NCBI GenBank assembly: GCA_028687545.1
Contig: JAQTZZ010000090.1
Coordinates: 1-8,024 of the forward strand
Direction of reading: 5' to 3'
DNA: 8,024 nucleotides
DNA from: Candidatus Wallbacteria bacterium
GTDB taxonomy: Bacteria > Muiribacteriota > JAQTZZ01
Shown: one piece after another, positions 1 through 6,095 of the stretch
How positions within the stretch are numbered: position 1 is the first letter of the stretch
Layout: every line of letters starts with the position of its first letter
Program-made: the position numbers and the translations under genes
Notes under the pieces: model-generated
Told to the model about the DNA's origin: nothing
The model's input: only the letters and a program-made list of their open reading frames with translations
The model's database searches: none

Positions 1-170
1 CTCCAGTTTTTTATTTTTTTTCTGTCCTTCCTCTCCCCTATATCTTATGTAACCTCCTAGGTTACATAAGATATATTATCGGGCGATGGATCTGTGGCAA
101 CATCCTGGAAAGACCGGGTTTCCCCTATCTGCAGAACTCTTTATTGGAATGTTCAGGGATGACTTCCACT
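1..170. other. non-coding left edge, gene-free
   Basis: No convincing gene is seen here. Positions 7-22 are almost all T on the plus strand. They could be the tail of a terminator whose stem lies off the left edge, but the stem cannot be seen. The rest holds the large palindrome listed separately and about 95 bases of unremarkable sequence up to the stop codon of the minus-strand gene at 171. A 60-codon plus-strand reading frame from 86 has no ribosome binding site, and most of it runs antisense to the 3' end of that gene. Confidence 0.5.
39..75. repeat. perfect 17-bp inverted repeat with 3-nt spacer
   Basis: Arms 39-55 and 59-75 are exact reverse complements, separated by CCT at 56-58. The arm core reads TTATGTAACCT. 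No U-run follows the stem in either direction: on the plus strand it is followed by TTATCGGG, on the minus strand by GGGGAGAGG. A standard intrinsic terminator is therefore not the obvious reading. It lies about 100 bp downstream of the minus-strand DUF2953-like gene, so it could still act as an RNA 3'-end stabiliser or factor-assisted terminator. It could also be a protein-binding operator for a gene off the left edge, or a recombination or REP-like site. The inverted repeat is certain; its role is not. Confidence 0.85.
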
Positions 171-830
171 TCAACCCGGTGGAAATTCGTCGAAATTTGA
201 GGGCCTGGAACGAATCGATTTTCTATACTTCCATGCGAGACATGCCAGCTTCCATGTTTCTCTTTTAAATGTGAGAGAAAATAAAATATCCAGCAGCGTA
301 ATGATTTTAAATTCCAGTCTGAAACGGGAGCGAAGATTGAAAAAAAGATTATCCGTGAAAACCGGATGCGGAGTAAAATTAATGCGGCGGAAAAATCCGG
401 ACAAAGAATACAGCAATCCGCAGATCTGTCCTGACAGCATATGATCTGTAGTGGAATAACTGACATCCAGATCCAGCGCCCAGTTCTTGAACTTTTGGTA
501 AATCAGACAGAGAAGTTTCCAGATCAGATAGATCCCGTCTCTGATGAACGGCTGATTTTTGTAAAAAGCCTGGAATTTCGAGCTGACAGCAAAATACTGC
601 AAATCCAGACTCTGCTCATCCTGCTGGAAAATCTTGCAATAGTTAAAAATTCTAAGTCTGTGGATTGTGGCATCATCTTCAATCGACAAGGCATACCCTA
701 AAAAAAGAAAATTAATCTGAAAATGAAAATTATGTCCCGGATAATCATAATCCAGCCTGATCCGGAATGGAATCAGGCTGAGCGCGACGATGAAGGCAGA
801 AAATAAGCATAAGCTATAAATAATTATCAT
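171..830 (-). CDS. DUF2953-like membrane-anchored protein
   Basis: This is a 219-residue protein of unknown function. Residues 2-21 form one hydrophobic segment, a likely membrane anchor, followed by a short basic stretch (FRIRLDYDY) that could begin the exposed domain. Residues 118-175 resemble the DUF2953 core: a beta strand (LDLDVSYSTTDHMLSGQICG), a hydrophobic helix-like stretch ending LLYSLSG, then a P-x-F strand (TPHPVF) and basic residues. In spore-forming Firmicutes DUF2953 proteins (YtfI) often sit beside a YtfJ/GerW gene; that neighbour, if present, would lie off the left edge. The start at 830 is the only ATG near the hydrophobic segment, and an in-frame TAG lies at 849-851. No good Shine-Dalgarno sequence precedes it. 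The gene diverges from the CNB-GAF gene. The family call rests on pattern recognition, and no catalytic residues are apparent. Confidence 0.65.
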   Translation of the reverse strand: MIIIYSLCLFSAFIVALSLIPFRIRLDYDYPGHNFHFQINFLFLGYALSIEDDATIHRLRIFNYCKIFQQDEQSLDLQYFAVSSKFQAFYKNQPFIRDGIYLIWKLLCLIYQKFKNWALDLDVSYSTTDHMLSGQICGLLYSLSGFFRRINFTPHPVFTDNLFFNLRSRFRLEFKIITLLDILFSLTFKRETWKLACLAWKYRKSIRSRPSNFDEFPPG

Positions 831-834
831 GTTT

Positions 835-863
835 TTGACTATTAACAGCTACTTTATTATAAT
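835..863 (+). promoter_or_regulatory. sigma70-type promoter of the CNB-GAF gene
   Basis: A -35 box TTGACT (835-840) and a perfect -10 box TATAAT (858-863) are separated by exactly 17 bases. Transcription would start near 870, giving a leader of about 30 nt before the ATG at 901. The -35 box begins 5 bp from the start codon of the divergent gene. Confidence 0.75.
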
Positions 864-884
864 GAATTATCCTTTCAAATGCAA
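856..884 (-). promoter_or_regulatory. possible overlapping minus-strand promoter
   Basis: Read on the minus strand, positions 861-856 also spell TATAAT. They overlap the plus-strand -10 box because the sequence there is near-palindromic. The matching -35 position (884-879, 17-base spacer) reads TTGCAT, only half consensus. If used, transcription would begin near 849, about 19 nt before the start codon at 830. The minus promoter is much weaker on paper than the plus one. Confidence 0.35.
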
Positions 885-900
885 AAAAGGGAGCTGTAAT

Positions 901-1866
901 ATGCTGGAACGGATCAAGGAAGTCAGCCTGTTTAAGAATCTGAAAGAAGAAGAAATCAAGGGATTTCTGCCGATCATCAAGGAACGCAATTTCGAGCCAG
1001 AGCAGCGGATTTTCAAGGAAGGCGATCTTGGCAATTCCCTTTTTATCATCGAAAAGGGCGCGATCGAGATCAGAAAGCAGATTGACCCGTCATCTGACAG
1101 GGAAAAAACACTGGCTACGATCAGGGCAGGATCTTTTTTTGGTGAAATGGCGATGTACAGCGATTCGGCAAGCAGACGCTCCGCCTCTTCATACGCAATC
1201 GGCACTACCTCCTGCTTCGAGATAGACGCCCAGGATTATCATGCATTGATCAAGGCAAACCCGCATCTGTCGAGTTCTTTGTCCAGAGCCATCATCATCA
1301 CGCTCAGCGAACGTTTGCGTAATACCAGCCGTGAGCTTGTGGTCCTCTATGAGACAGGAAAGATCATCGGTACCATCAAAGATGCCGACCAGCTCTGCGA
1401 AGCACTGATCAAGCACCTGAAAGATTCCCTGAAAGCTGAAGTGGCATTGATCGCTATCCACAATCCTTACGCAGACCGGATCGACGTGAAATCGACACTG
1501 GGTTTTGACAGCAGGGTGCTGGAACTGGAAATCCAGCAGAATATTGGGACTCTTGGAAAATGTTTCGCCCAGGGGACTCCAGTTGTCGCTGAAGGATTCG
1601 CATCAGATGATGTGGAACTTAAAGCTCTTCTGATCCCTGGATTTGAGATCAAGAGCCTTCTCTGTGTCCCGCTGCTTAAGGAAACCCAGACTGTAGGGCT
1701 GATACTTCTTGCTGACACCACTTCGAATTATTATACTGACTCTGAAATCAACCTGATGCTGGGTGTTTCCAGGCAGGTGGCGACTGCCATTGAGAACGCC
1801 TATTTCCACCTTGAGGAAAAGGCCCGCAAGGAATACCGGAAGCAGTACATTACGCCAGAGTTCTAA
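901..1866 (+). CDS. cyclic nucleotide-binding and GAF domain regulator
   Basis: This is a 321-residue cytoplasmic protein with no DNA-binding or catalytic output domain. Residues about 11-130 form a cAMP/cGMP-binding domain of the CRP/PKA type. The phosphate-binding cassette is intact: FGEMAM at 80-85 with Glu82, then R93-S94-A95 for the cyclic phosphate. Residues about 160-303 form a GAF domain, ending in the typical QVATAIENAY helix. The chain stops soon after, with a basic tail. Family knowledge suggests a sensor that combines second-messenger and small-ligand inputs and passes the signal by protein contact. I chose ATG 901 because AAGGGAG (887-893) sits 7 bases upstream. The upstream in-frame ATG at 829 overlaps the promoter and would add 24 residues unlike the family. 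A true partner is not visible here. Confidence 0.88.
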   Translation: MLERIKEVSLFKNLKEEEIKGFLPIIKERNFEPEQRIFKEGDLGNSLFIIEKGAIEIRKQIDPSSDREKTLATIRAGSFFGEMAMYSDSASRRSASSYAIGTTSCFEIDAQDYHALIKANPHLSSSLSRAIIITLSERLRNTSRELVVLYETGKIIGTIKDADQLCEALIKHLKDSLKAEVALIAIHNPYADRIDVKSTLGFDSRVLELEIQQNIGTLGKCFAQGTPVVAEGFASDDVELKALLIPGFEIKSLLCVPLLKETQTVGLILLADTTSNYYTDSEINLMLGVSRQVATAIENAYFHLEEKARKEYRKQYITPEF

Positions 1867-1972
1867 GGTTACCTGGAAACATTACCGGTCGTAGATAAAA
1901 TGTGGAAAACAGAATCTCCCCATAGACCAGCTCAACCCAGGCCTATCTAACTCTTCCCTCTTCTCTCTCCTA

Positions 1973-2059
1973 TTCAAGTAAGATTAATCCTTAGTATTAC
2001 AGTTTTTGTTTAACCAGGTGCAAGTAAAGCTTGCTTTTGACTTACTTGAAATTTACTTG
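1973..2059. repeat. four copies of CAAGTAAR motif, two per strand
   Basis: CAAGTAAG (1975-1982) and CAAGTAAA (2021-2028) lie on the plus strand. CTTACTTG (2041-2048) and TTTACTTG (2052-2059) are the same motif inverted. Extended pairs match exactly: TTCAAGTAAG at 1973-1982 is the reverse complement of 2041-2050. The second and third copies can also form a hairpin, with AAAGC/GCTTT pairing inside it. The two inverted copies lie on the promoter assigned to the surface operon, so this is a candidate operator array. No regulator is identified. Confidence 0.6.
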
Positions 2060-2074
2060 AACAGACGATATGAT
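2046..2074 (+). promoter_or_regulatory. sigma70-type promoter of the surface-protein operon
   Basis: TTGAAA (2046-2051) and TATGAT (2069-2074), each one mismatch from consensus, are separated by 17 bases. Transcription would start near 2081 and leave a leader of about 59 nt before the ATG at 2140. The -35 box and spacer overlap the two inverted CTTACTTG/TTTACTTG motifs, so a protein bound there would compete with RNA polymerase. Confidence 0.6.
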
Positions 2075-2139
2075 ACTTCCACATCGTCGTTCTACCAGTC
2101 TAATCCAAAGCTGCTAAACAAAACGCCGGTTACAACATT

Positions 2140-3210
2140 ATGAGGAAAAAAATCTATTCTTTCAGATTCGGTACCAAGAAATCCGCAGTCAGCCTGCCCA
2201 TTGCTCTGATTATCTTGTTTCTGTACTTTTCAGTTTCTGCTGTATCTGCCAAAGCCAGGTTGATCAGGTTAAATGCTGCTCCAGCAGATAAGACACTGCA
2301 GAGCGCTCCATCCATCCAGCCACATCCCACGGTGCAGCCAAACCAGCAACCTCGCATAGCAAAGACGATTGCTCCACTCATGCAGTCAAAAAGCCTCGTC
2401 CCTGCAATATCTAATGAAATTGAACTCTATTCCGGCTGGAACCTGATTTCTCTCGGCTTGCAGCCGACCTCTGGCAGCATTGAAGTGATCTTCGCAGCCA
2501 TCAGCAGCAGTATGCACTATGTAATGGGATTCTTAAGGGATACCGGCACTGGGGAAAATGAGGGTTTCAGGACATACATGAATTTGCCGGGTATCAAAGA
2601 ATTCAGCAACCTGCTTACCATGGACGGATATCATGGATACTGGGTGTACATGATTTCCGATGCTACTCTGGAAGTCAGCGGGACAAGGATCTATGAAAGC
2701 CGAGAGCAGACCATGAAGTCCGGCTGGAATCTGGTCGGCAGCTGGATCAACGCCGATTCTTCGCTTCCTACAGCACTCGATTCGTCTGAAACAGTGATAG
2801 ACACAATTTTTAATCAGCATCCAATTTCCGGGAAGGTCAGGTATATCATGGGATTTTACAGGAATCCGTCTGATAAAGGACCAGAAGGTTTTCGTACATT
2901 CATGAATAATTCAGCGATAAATTTCTCCACCCTCTCTTCAATGCTACCTGCTTATGGATACTGGTTCTATATGGAAGGAGACGGCATTCTGAGATACGGG
3001 AATCGAATATTATCCGGTACTGTCACGGACGACCAGACGGGTTTGCCTGTCTCAGGAGCTGGAATCTTTTTGTTGAACACCACTTATGCTACTGAGACCG
3101 ACAGCAGCGGGTATTACGAGTTTTCCGACATCCCTGCCGGTACATATACCGTGATTGTTAAGTGCGACGGGATTGTAACCAAAACCATCCCTGACGTCAA
3201 TGTGCAATAA
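2140..3210 (+). CDS. exported protein, two SGWNL modules plus Cna/CpdReg-like domain
   Basis: This is a 356-residue exported protein. Residues 1-37 look like a long Sec signal peptide: basic start, hydrophobic core 19-33, cleavage probably after AVSA. Residues 38-90 are a Pro/Gln/Ser-rich linker. Two tandem copies of one module follow, about 96-184 and 192-290. They share SGWNL (98-102, 194-198), Y-[VI]-MGF near 127 and 235, EGFRT-[YF]-MN near 141-148 and 249-256, GYW-[VF]-YM near 166 and 274, and an ending GTRI/GNRI. Residues 291-356 form a carboxypeptidase-regulatory-like beta sandwich (SGTVTD..., DSSGYYEFSDIPAGTYTV). SGWNL modules occur in many poorly characterised surface proteins, so a role in display or adhesion is inference. 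No Shine-Dalgarno sequence is seen at ATG 2140. The lipoprotein gene follows after 15 bp, so the two are probably co-transcribed. Confidence 0.85.
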   Translation: MRKKIYSFRFGTKKSAVSLPIALIILFLYFSVSAVSAKARLIRLNAAPADKTLQSAPSIQPHPTVQPNQQPRIAKTIAPLMQSKSLVPAISNEIELYSGWNLISLGLQPTSGSIEVIFAAISSSMHYVMGFLRDTGTGENEGFRTYMNLPGIKEFSNLLTMDGYHGYWVYMISDATLEVSGTRIYESREQTMKSGWNLVGSWINADSSLPTALDSSETVIDTIFNQHPISGKVRYIMGFYRNPSDKGPEGFRTFMNNSAINFSTLSSMLPAYGYWFYMEGDGILRYGNRILSGTVTDDQTGLPVSGAGIFLLNTTYATETDSSGYYEFSDIPAGTYTVIVKCDGIVTKTIPDVNVQ

Positions 3211-3214
3211 AGAC

Positions 3215-3220
3215 AAGGAG
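3215..3220 (+). promoter_or_regulatory. ribosome binding site deciding the start at 3226
   Basis: AAGGAG at 3215-3220 lies 5 bases before ATG 3226. A GTG at 3220-3222 in the same frame overlaps the site itself and would add only two residues, so ATG 3226 is the better start. Confidence 0.85.
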
Positions 3221-3225
3221 TGAAT

Positions 3226-5565
3226 ATGAAGCGCCATCTGATTCTCTTTCCGGTTCTCATTATCACAGCGATCATGATGTACGGGTGCTCTGGAGGTGGA
3301 TCAGGTGGAGGCGGTACAGCAGTGGTTGCAACCAGCTTAGGCTCCATCAGCGGTCTGCTTGATGGACCTCAGAAGGCTGGAGTTGTTGTGTCAGCAGAGC
3401 AGGTTACCAACAGCATGGCTGCCAGTGTGAAGAGCAAGATGCTTGGAAAAACTGCTTCACAGAATTATTCAGCCCTGACTGACACTGATGGAAGATTCGA
3501 AATCAAGGACGTTCCAGAAGGCAGATATTTCGTCCAGGCCAGGCGCGGTGCTACTATTGTTGGACAGAAGCTTGATGTGGAAGTTAAAAAAATGGCGATC
3601 ACCACGCTGAATATACAGGTGACTGCGACAGGATCTCTTTCAGGCAAAGTGACTTTGACTGGGCAAACACAGTACTCAGGAATAATGGTTTATCTTGCTG
3701 GGACTTCATATCTTGCCCTAACTGATGTAATTGGTAACTATCTCATCTCTGACATTCCTGTGAGCTTTTATACTCTGGAAGTGATGTTCCAAGGTTATGC
3801 AAATCAGAGGCTCACATCCGTGGAAGTCTTGGCGGCACAGACGCATACTTTAAATGACATGACATTAGCTCCACTTTCCACTGTTGTCAGCGGCAGAGTG
3901 CTGATGAATAATCTGTCCAGGCAGGCAGATATAACTGTTGAGGCATACAATGCCGGTAACACTCTGGTGCAATTGACCCTGACCGACTATGATGGAAATT
4001 ACTACCTGCAAGGGCTGGGGAATGGAACTTTCAGGATTCAGGCAGAAAAAGTTAATTTCATTTCAATGGCAGCCACAATTGAAGTTAAGAATAGCTCGGC
4101 AGTTGTCCCTGATTTATTTTTATCACCAGCGTTAGTAGATTTTTATTACACACAAAACTCATATGAACCAAGGTTTTATAACGATTATCAATCGTGTTCT
4201 CCAAACAGTACCATTGATCTCATTTCCTGGATTACTTTTTACTATGACTTGATTATTGAATATGCTGATGGATCTCAGAAAATTAATTATGTTGGAGATG
4301 GTTTTTCTTCTGCACTCAGCGCTCCTGCGATAAGTATGAGAACTAATCCCATAACTGTTGAATGCAGCACTGCAAACAATTTAAGCAGTTTAAATCTGGA
4401 CAGTGTGGGATTTGGAATTGCAAACGGAACAAAGTATACAGCTCCTTCTATAGGTGTCTTGGAAACCGTTGAATGCACTTATTCTGAAAATGGGATTAGT
4501 AAATCTATTCACATTGGTATAAGTTGTGATGCTACAGGTAATAATGGCATCTGGACAGTTAAAAATGGGGGTGGTTCAATAGCAAACGGCATATTTACTG
4601 CTCCATCTTCTGCCGGGACTTCCACATTAACCTGCACTTACACTGAAAACGGGAAAACTGCTTCTGCTGACTTGACCGTGAATTCCCATCAAGTTACCTC
4701 AATCTCGTTGAACCAGAACTCCCTGACTTTGGAGCTTTTTAGTGGCAGCTACAATCTCAACAATATAGGGGCAACCGGCACTTTCAATGACTCTACAACA
4801 GCAACCGTCACACCAACCTGGTCCACAACCTCAAGCGTAGGTTCTATTAATGGAACCACCTTTACTTTATCATCCACAGGAAGCGCTGTATTAACTGCGA
4901 CCTATGCTGGACAGACTGCAAATTTAACAGTGACTGTCACCAATCCTCCAAATGCTGTGTCTAGTTTTGTCGCCCTGCCCTGGGATTCCACTGAAATCGA
5001 CCTGTACTGCAAAACTCCAGGGAACCTTAACGGTGGGATGACCCTTGTGATTGTACGAAAAAGCGGCAGCTATCCTAGCTCAGCCACTGATGGAACCGTT
5101 ATCCTTACTGAGACCAGCCCCACAGTAAGCACCTGGTACAAGATGTATGACACAAGTCTGACCAGTGGATCAACCAATTACTACTCCGCATTCGTTATTA
5201 ATGTTACAGATACCAGCTCTGCGATTAGTTCTGCAGCGAAAGCTAATGGGACTCAGAGCAACAACAGCGTCCAGCAGTTTATATCCATAAATGGAAGCAG
5301 TGGCGCAGTTGGCGACAGGGTGTATGCGTTGAGCACGACTGCTGGATCGACTGCCCTTATGTGTGGCAGGAGCACGATTACCACATCTGGAGCAATACCC
5401 CTATTCAACGTAATTACTGAAGACCCGGCTGGTATAGGCAATGGTGGAGTGAGGAACACAGCCATCAAATTCTACATCGCTGGCCACCTCTGCACCTCTA
5501 TACCTTCCATGGTTTTCAACGGATCCACGCAACCATTGCCTGAGACAGTGACAATCACTTATTAA
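3226..5565 (+). CDS. multidomain surface lipoprotein (CpdReg x3, Ig-like, Fn3-like)
   Basis: This is a 779-residue lipoprotein. Residues 1-20 are a signal peptide ending in a relaxed lipobox (MYGC, lipidated Cys21), followed by a flexible Ser/Gly spacer (22-30). Domains in order: three carboxypeptidase-regulatory-like beta sandwiches at about 39-135, 137-217 and 218-302, each with a D-x-x-G-x-[FY] turn (DTDGRF, DVIGNY, DYDGNY). An unrecognised segment at about 303-375 comes next. Two short Ig-like repeats (about 376-436 and 437-486) share an ANG-x-[YF/T]-TAP turn and a C-T-Y-[ST]-ENG strand. A BIG2-like domain spans about 489-573 and a fibronectin-III-like domain about 575-675 (ATDGTV, TNYYSAF). 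The 100-residue tail is unrecognised. It has no sortase or porin signature, so the protein is probably held by its lipid. It would act at the cell surface or in the periplasm, possibly with its operon partner; the ligand is unknown. Confidence 0.85.
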   Translation: MKRHLILFPVLIITAIMMYGCSGGGSGGGGTAVVATSLGSISGLLDGPQKAGVVVSAEQVTNSMAASVKSKMLGKTASQNYSALTDTDGRFEIKDVPEGRYFVQARRGATIVGQKLDVEVKKMAITTLNIQVTATGSLSGKVTLTGQTQYSGIMVYLAGTSYLALTDVIGNYLISDIPVSFYTLEVMFQGYANQRLTSVEVLAAQTHTLNDMTLAPLSTVVSGRVLMNNLSRQADITVEAYNAGNTLVQLTLTDYDGNYYLQGLGNGTFRIQAEKVNFISMAATIEVKNSSAVVPDLFLSPALVDFYYTQNSYEPRFYNDYQSCSPNSTIDLISWITFYYDLIIEYADGSQKINYVGDGFSSALSAPAISMRTNPITVECSTANNLSSLNLDSVGFGIANGTKYTAPSIGVLETVECTYSENGISKSIHIGISCDATGNNGIWTVKNGGGSIANGIFTAPSSAGTSTLTCTYTENGKTASADLTVNSHQVTSISLNQNSLTLELFSGSYNLNNIGATGTFNDSTTATVTPTWSTTSSVGSINGTTFTLSSTGSAVLTATYAGQTANLTVTVTNPPNAVSSFVALPWDSTEIDLYCKTPGNLNGGMTLVIVRKSGSYPSSATDGTVILTETSPTVSTWYKMYDTSLTSGSTNYYSAFVINVTDTSSAISSAAKANGTQSNNSVQQFISINGSSGAVGDRVYALSTTAGSTALMCGRSTITTSGAIPLFNVITEDPAGIGNGGVRNTAIKFYIAGHLCTSIPSMVFNGSTQPLPETVTITY

Positions 5566-5576
5566 CTTTTCTTTAG

Positions 5577-5610
5577 AAACACCCTGGAATTGTCATTTTA
5601 AGGGTGTTTT
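5577..5610 (+). terminator. intrinsic-type terminator of the surface operon
   Basis: A perfect 9-bp stem AAACACCCT (5577-5585) / AGGGTGTTT (5601-5609) with a 15-nt loop lies 12 bp after the lipoprotein stop codon. Its right arm ends in a short T run (5607-5610). The T tract is brief and the loop large, so termination may be partial. Confidence 0.65.
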
Positions 5611-5682
5611 CCATTGAAAGGGTTTGAATCGTGTAGGTGAAAAGTGATAGAAACTTCCCAGGTCTAAGTAAACACATAGAGC

Positions 5683-5731
5683 TGGGGTCAGGTCGTAATT
5701 TGGGTAAGTTATTTGGAACGACCAGACCCCA
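5683..5731. repeat. REP/MITE-like inverted repeat with GGGGTCAGGTC ends
   Basis: Arms of 14 bases (5683-5696 and 5718-5731) pair with a single A-A mismatch (5690/5724) around a 21-nt loop. The left arm reads TGGGGTCAGGTCGT. From memory, GGGGTCAGGTC/GACCTGACCCC ends recur in dispersed palindromes linked to Y1 (IS200/REP-associated) transposases in several bacterial groups; I cannot search to confirm this. No transposase gene is present in the window, so if mobile the element is non-autonomous. It lies about 75 bp beyond the surface-operon terminator. Confidence 0.6.
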
Positions 5732-5937
5732 TCTTTGAAAGATTGTACATATTTTGTTAGGTATGATTCACCCTGACTTCGAACAGGTTTTTCCTATTTT
5801 AGCCGCTCCCGGATATGGTGGGGTCGAGAGGGACGCTCCAAACCGTGGGTAAAGACGCAGAAACTTTCTTAGTCAGATAATCCATTCTATTATCAAACAT
5901 ATGGCGATAGCGTGCCTTGAGAGAAGCAGAATTCTTT

Positions 5938-6021
5938 TACTCCCCGCCGGGGTGTTCAGAGGGGCGCAGTCCCTCTGATTGGTGGGATTTCAAGGGGAGG
6001 ATAAAGTCCTCCCCTTGAGTA
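5938..6021 (+). ncRNA. candidate structured RNA: clustered GC hairpins
   Basis: Within 84 bases there are three nested or adjacent stems. CCCC/GGGG (5942-5945 with 5949-5952) could alternatively extend as CCCGCC (5943-5948) with GGTGGG (5981-5986), which would enclose the next hairpin. TCAGAGGG/CCCTCTGA (5956-5963 with 5971-5978) has a 7-nt loop. A perfect 12-bp stem (5990-6001 with 6007-6018) has a 5-nt loop. TACT (5938-5941) and AGTA (6018-6021) can close the set, although A6018 is then shared. No protein is encoded and no U-run follows. It could be a multi-branched RNA, an orphan guide-type RNA of a lost transposon, or DNA hairpins of a palindromic mobile element. The stems are certain; calling it an RNA, and its strand, is inference. 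Confidence 0.35.
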
Positions 6022-6046
6022 GACCCGAGATTCACTGCCCAACAAA

Positions 6047-6070
6047 AAAGCCACCCCTGAGGATGGCTTT
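6047..6070 (-). terminator. terminator of the TPR operon, possibly bidirectional
   Basis: Stem AAAGCCA (6047-6053) / TGGCTTT (6064-6070) with a 10-nt loop lies 26 bp past the stop of the minus-strand TPR gene. Read on the minus strand it ends in a run of six T. Read on the plus strand it is followed by the T-rich stretch CTTTATTTT, so it could also stop any plus-strand transcript crossing the gene-free stretch. Confidence 0.8.
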
Positions 6071-6095
6071 CTTTATTTTACCAGGTTAGTGCTTA

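Larger units (their letters stand above)
5611..6043. other. gene-free stretch rich in inverted repeats
   Basis: No open frame here has a start, ribosome site and family resemblance. The stretch contains the GGGGTC-ended inverted repeat (5683-5731), a small palindrome ATCTTT-G-AAAGAT (5731-5743), a 6-bp stem GATAAT/ATTATC (5876-5881 with 5889-5894), and the GC hairpin cluster at 5938-6021. CGCTCC occurs twice, near 5804 and 5835. The pattern suggests accumulation of small palindromic elements, or a structured RNA, between two convergent transcription units. Confidence 0.55.

Noticed and set aside
39-75. Chromosome dimer resolution (dif-like) site, because of TTATGTAAC
   Set aside because: dif sites are about 28 bp with 11-bp arms of limited symmetry around a 6-bp core. 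This is a perfect 17-bp palindrome with a 3-bp spacer and no adjacent recombinase gene.
829-900. Longer N-terminus for the CNB-GAF protein from ATG 829
   Set aside because: It would overlap the -35/-10 promoter elements and has no ribosome site. ATG 901 has a good AAGGGAG at 7 bases and matches the usual family start.
3220-3225. GTG start for the lipoprotein
   Set aside because: It overlaps the AAGGAG ribosome site. ATG 3226 lies at the right distance and gives the same signal peptide.
5763-5852. 29-codon frame beginning MIHPDFEQVFP
   Set aside because: It is too short, has no ribosome site and no family resemblance. It lies in a palindrome-rich non-coding stretch.
5938-6021. CRISPR array or tRNA
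   Set aside because: The hairpin arms differ from one another, there are no equal spacers, and no cloverleaf with a CCA-proximal acceptor stem can be drawn.
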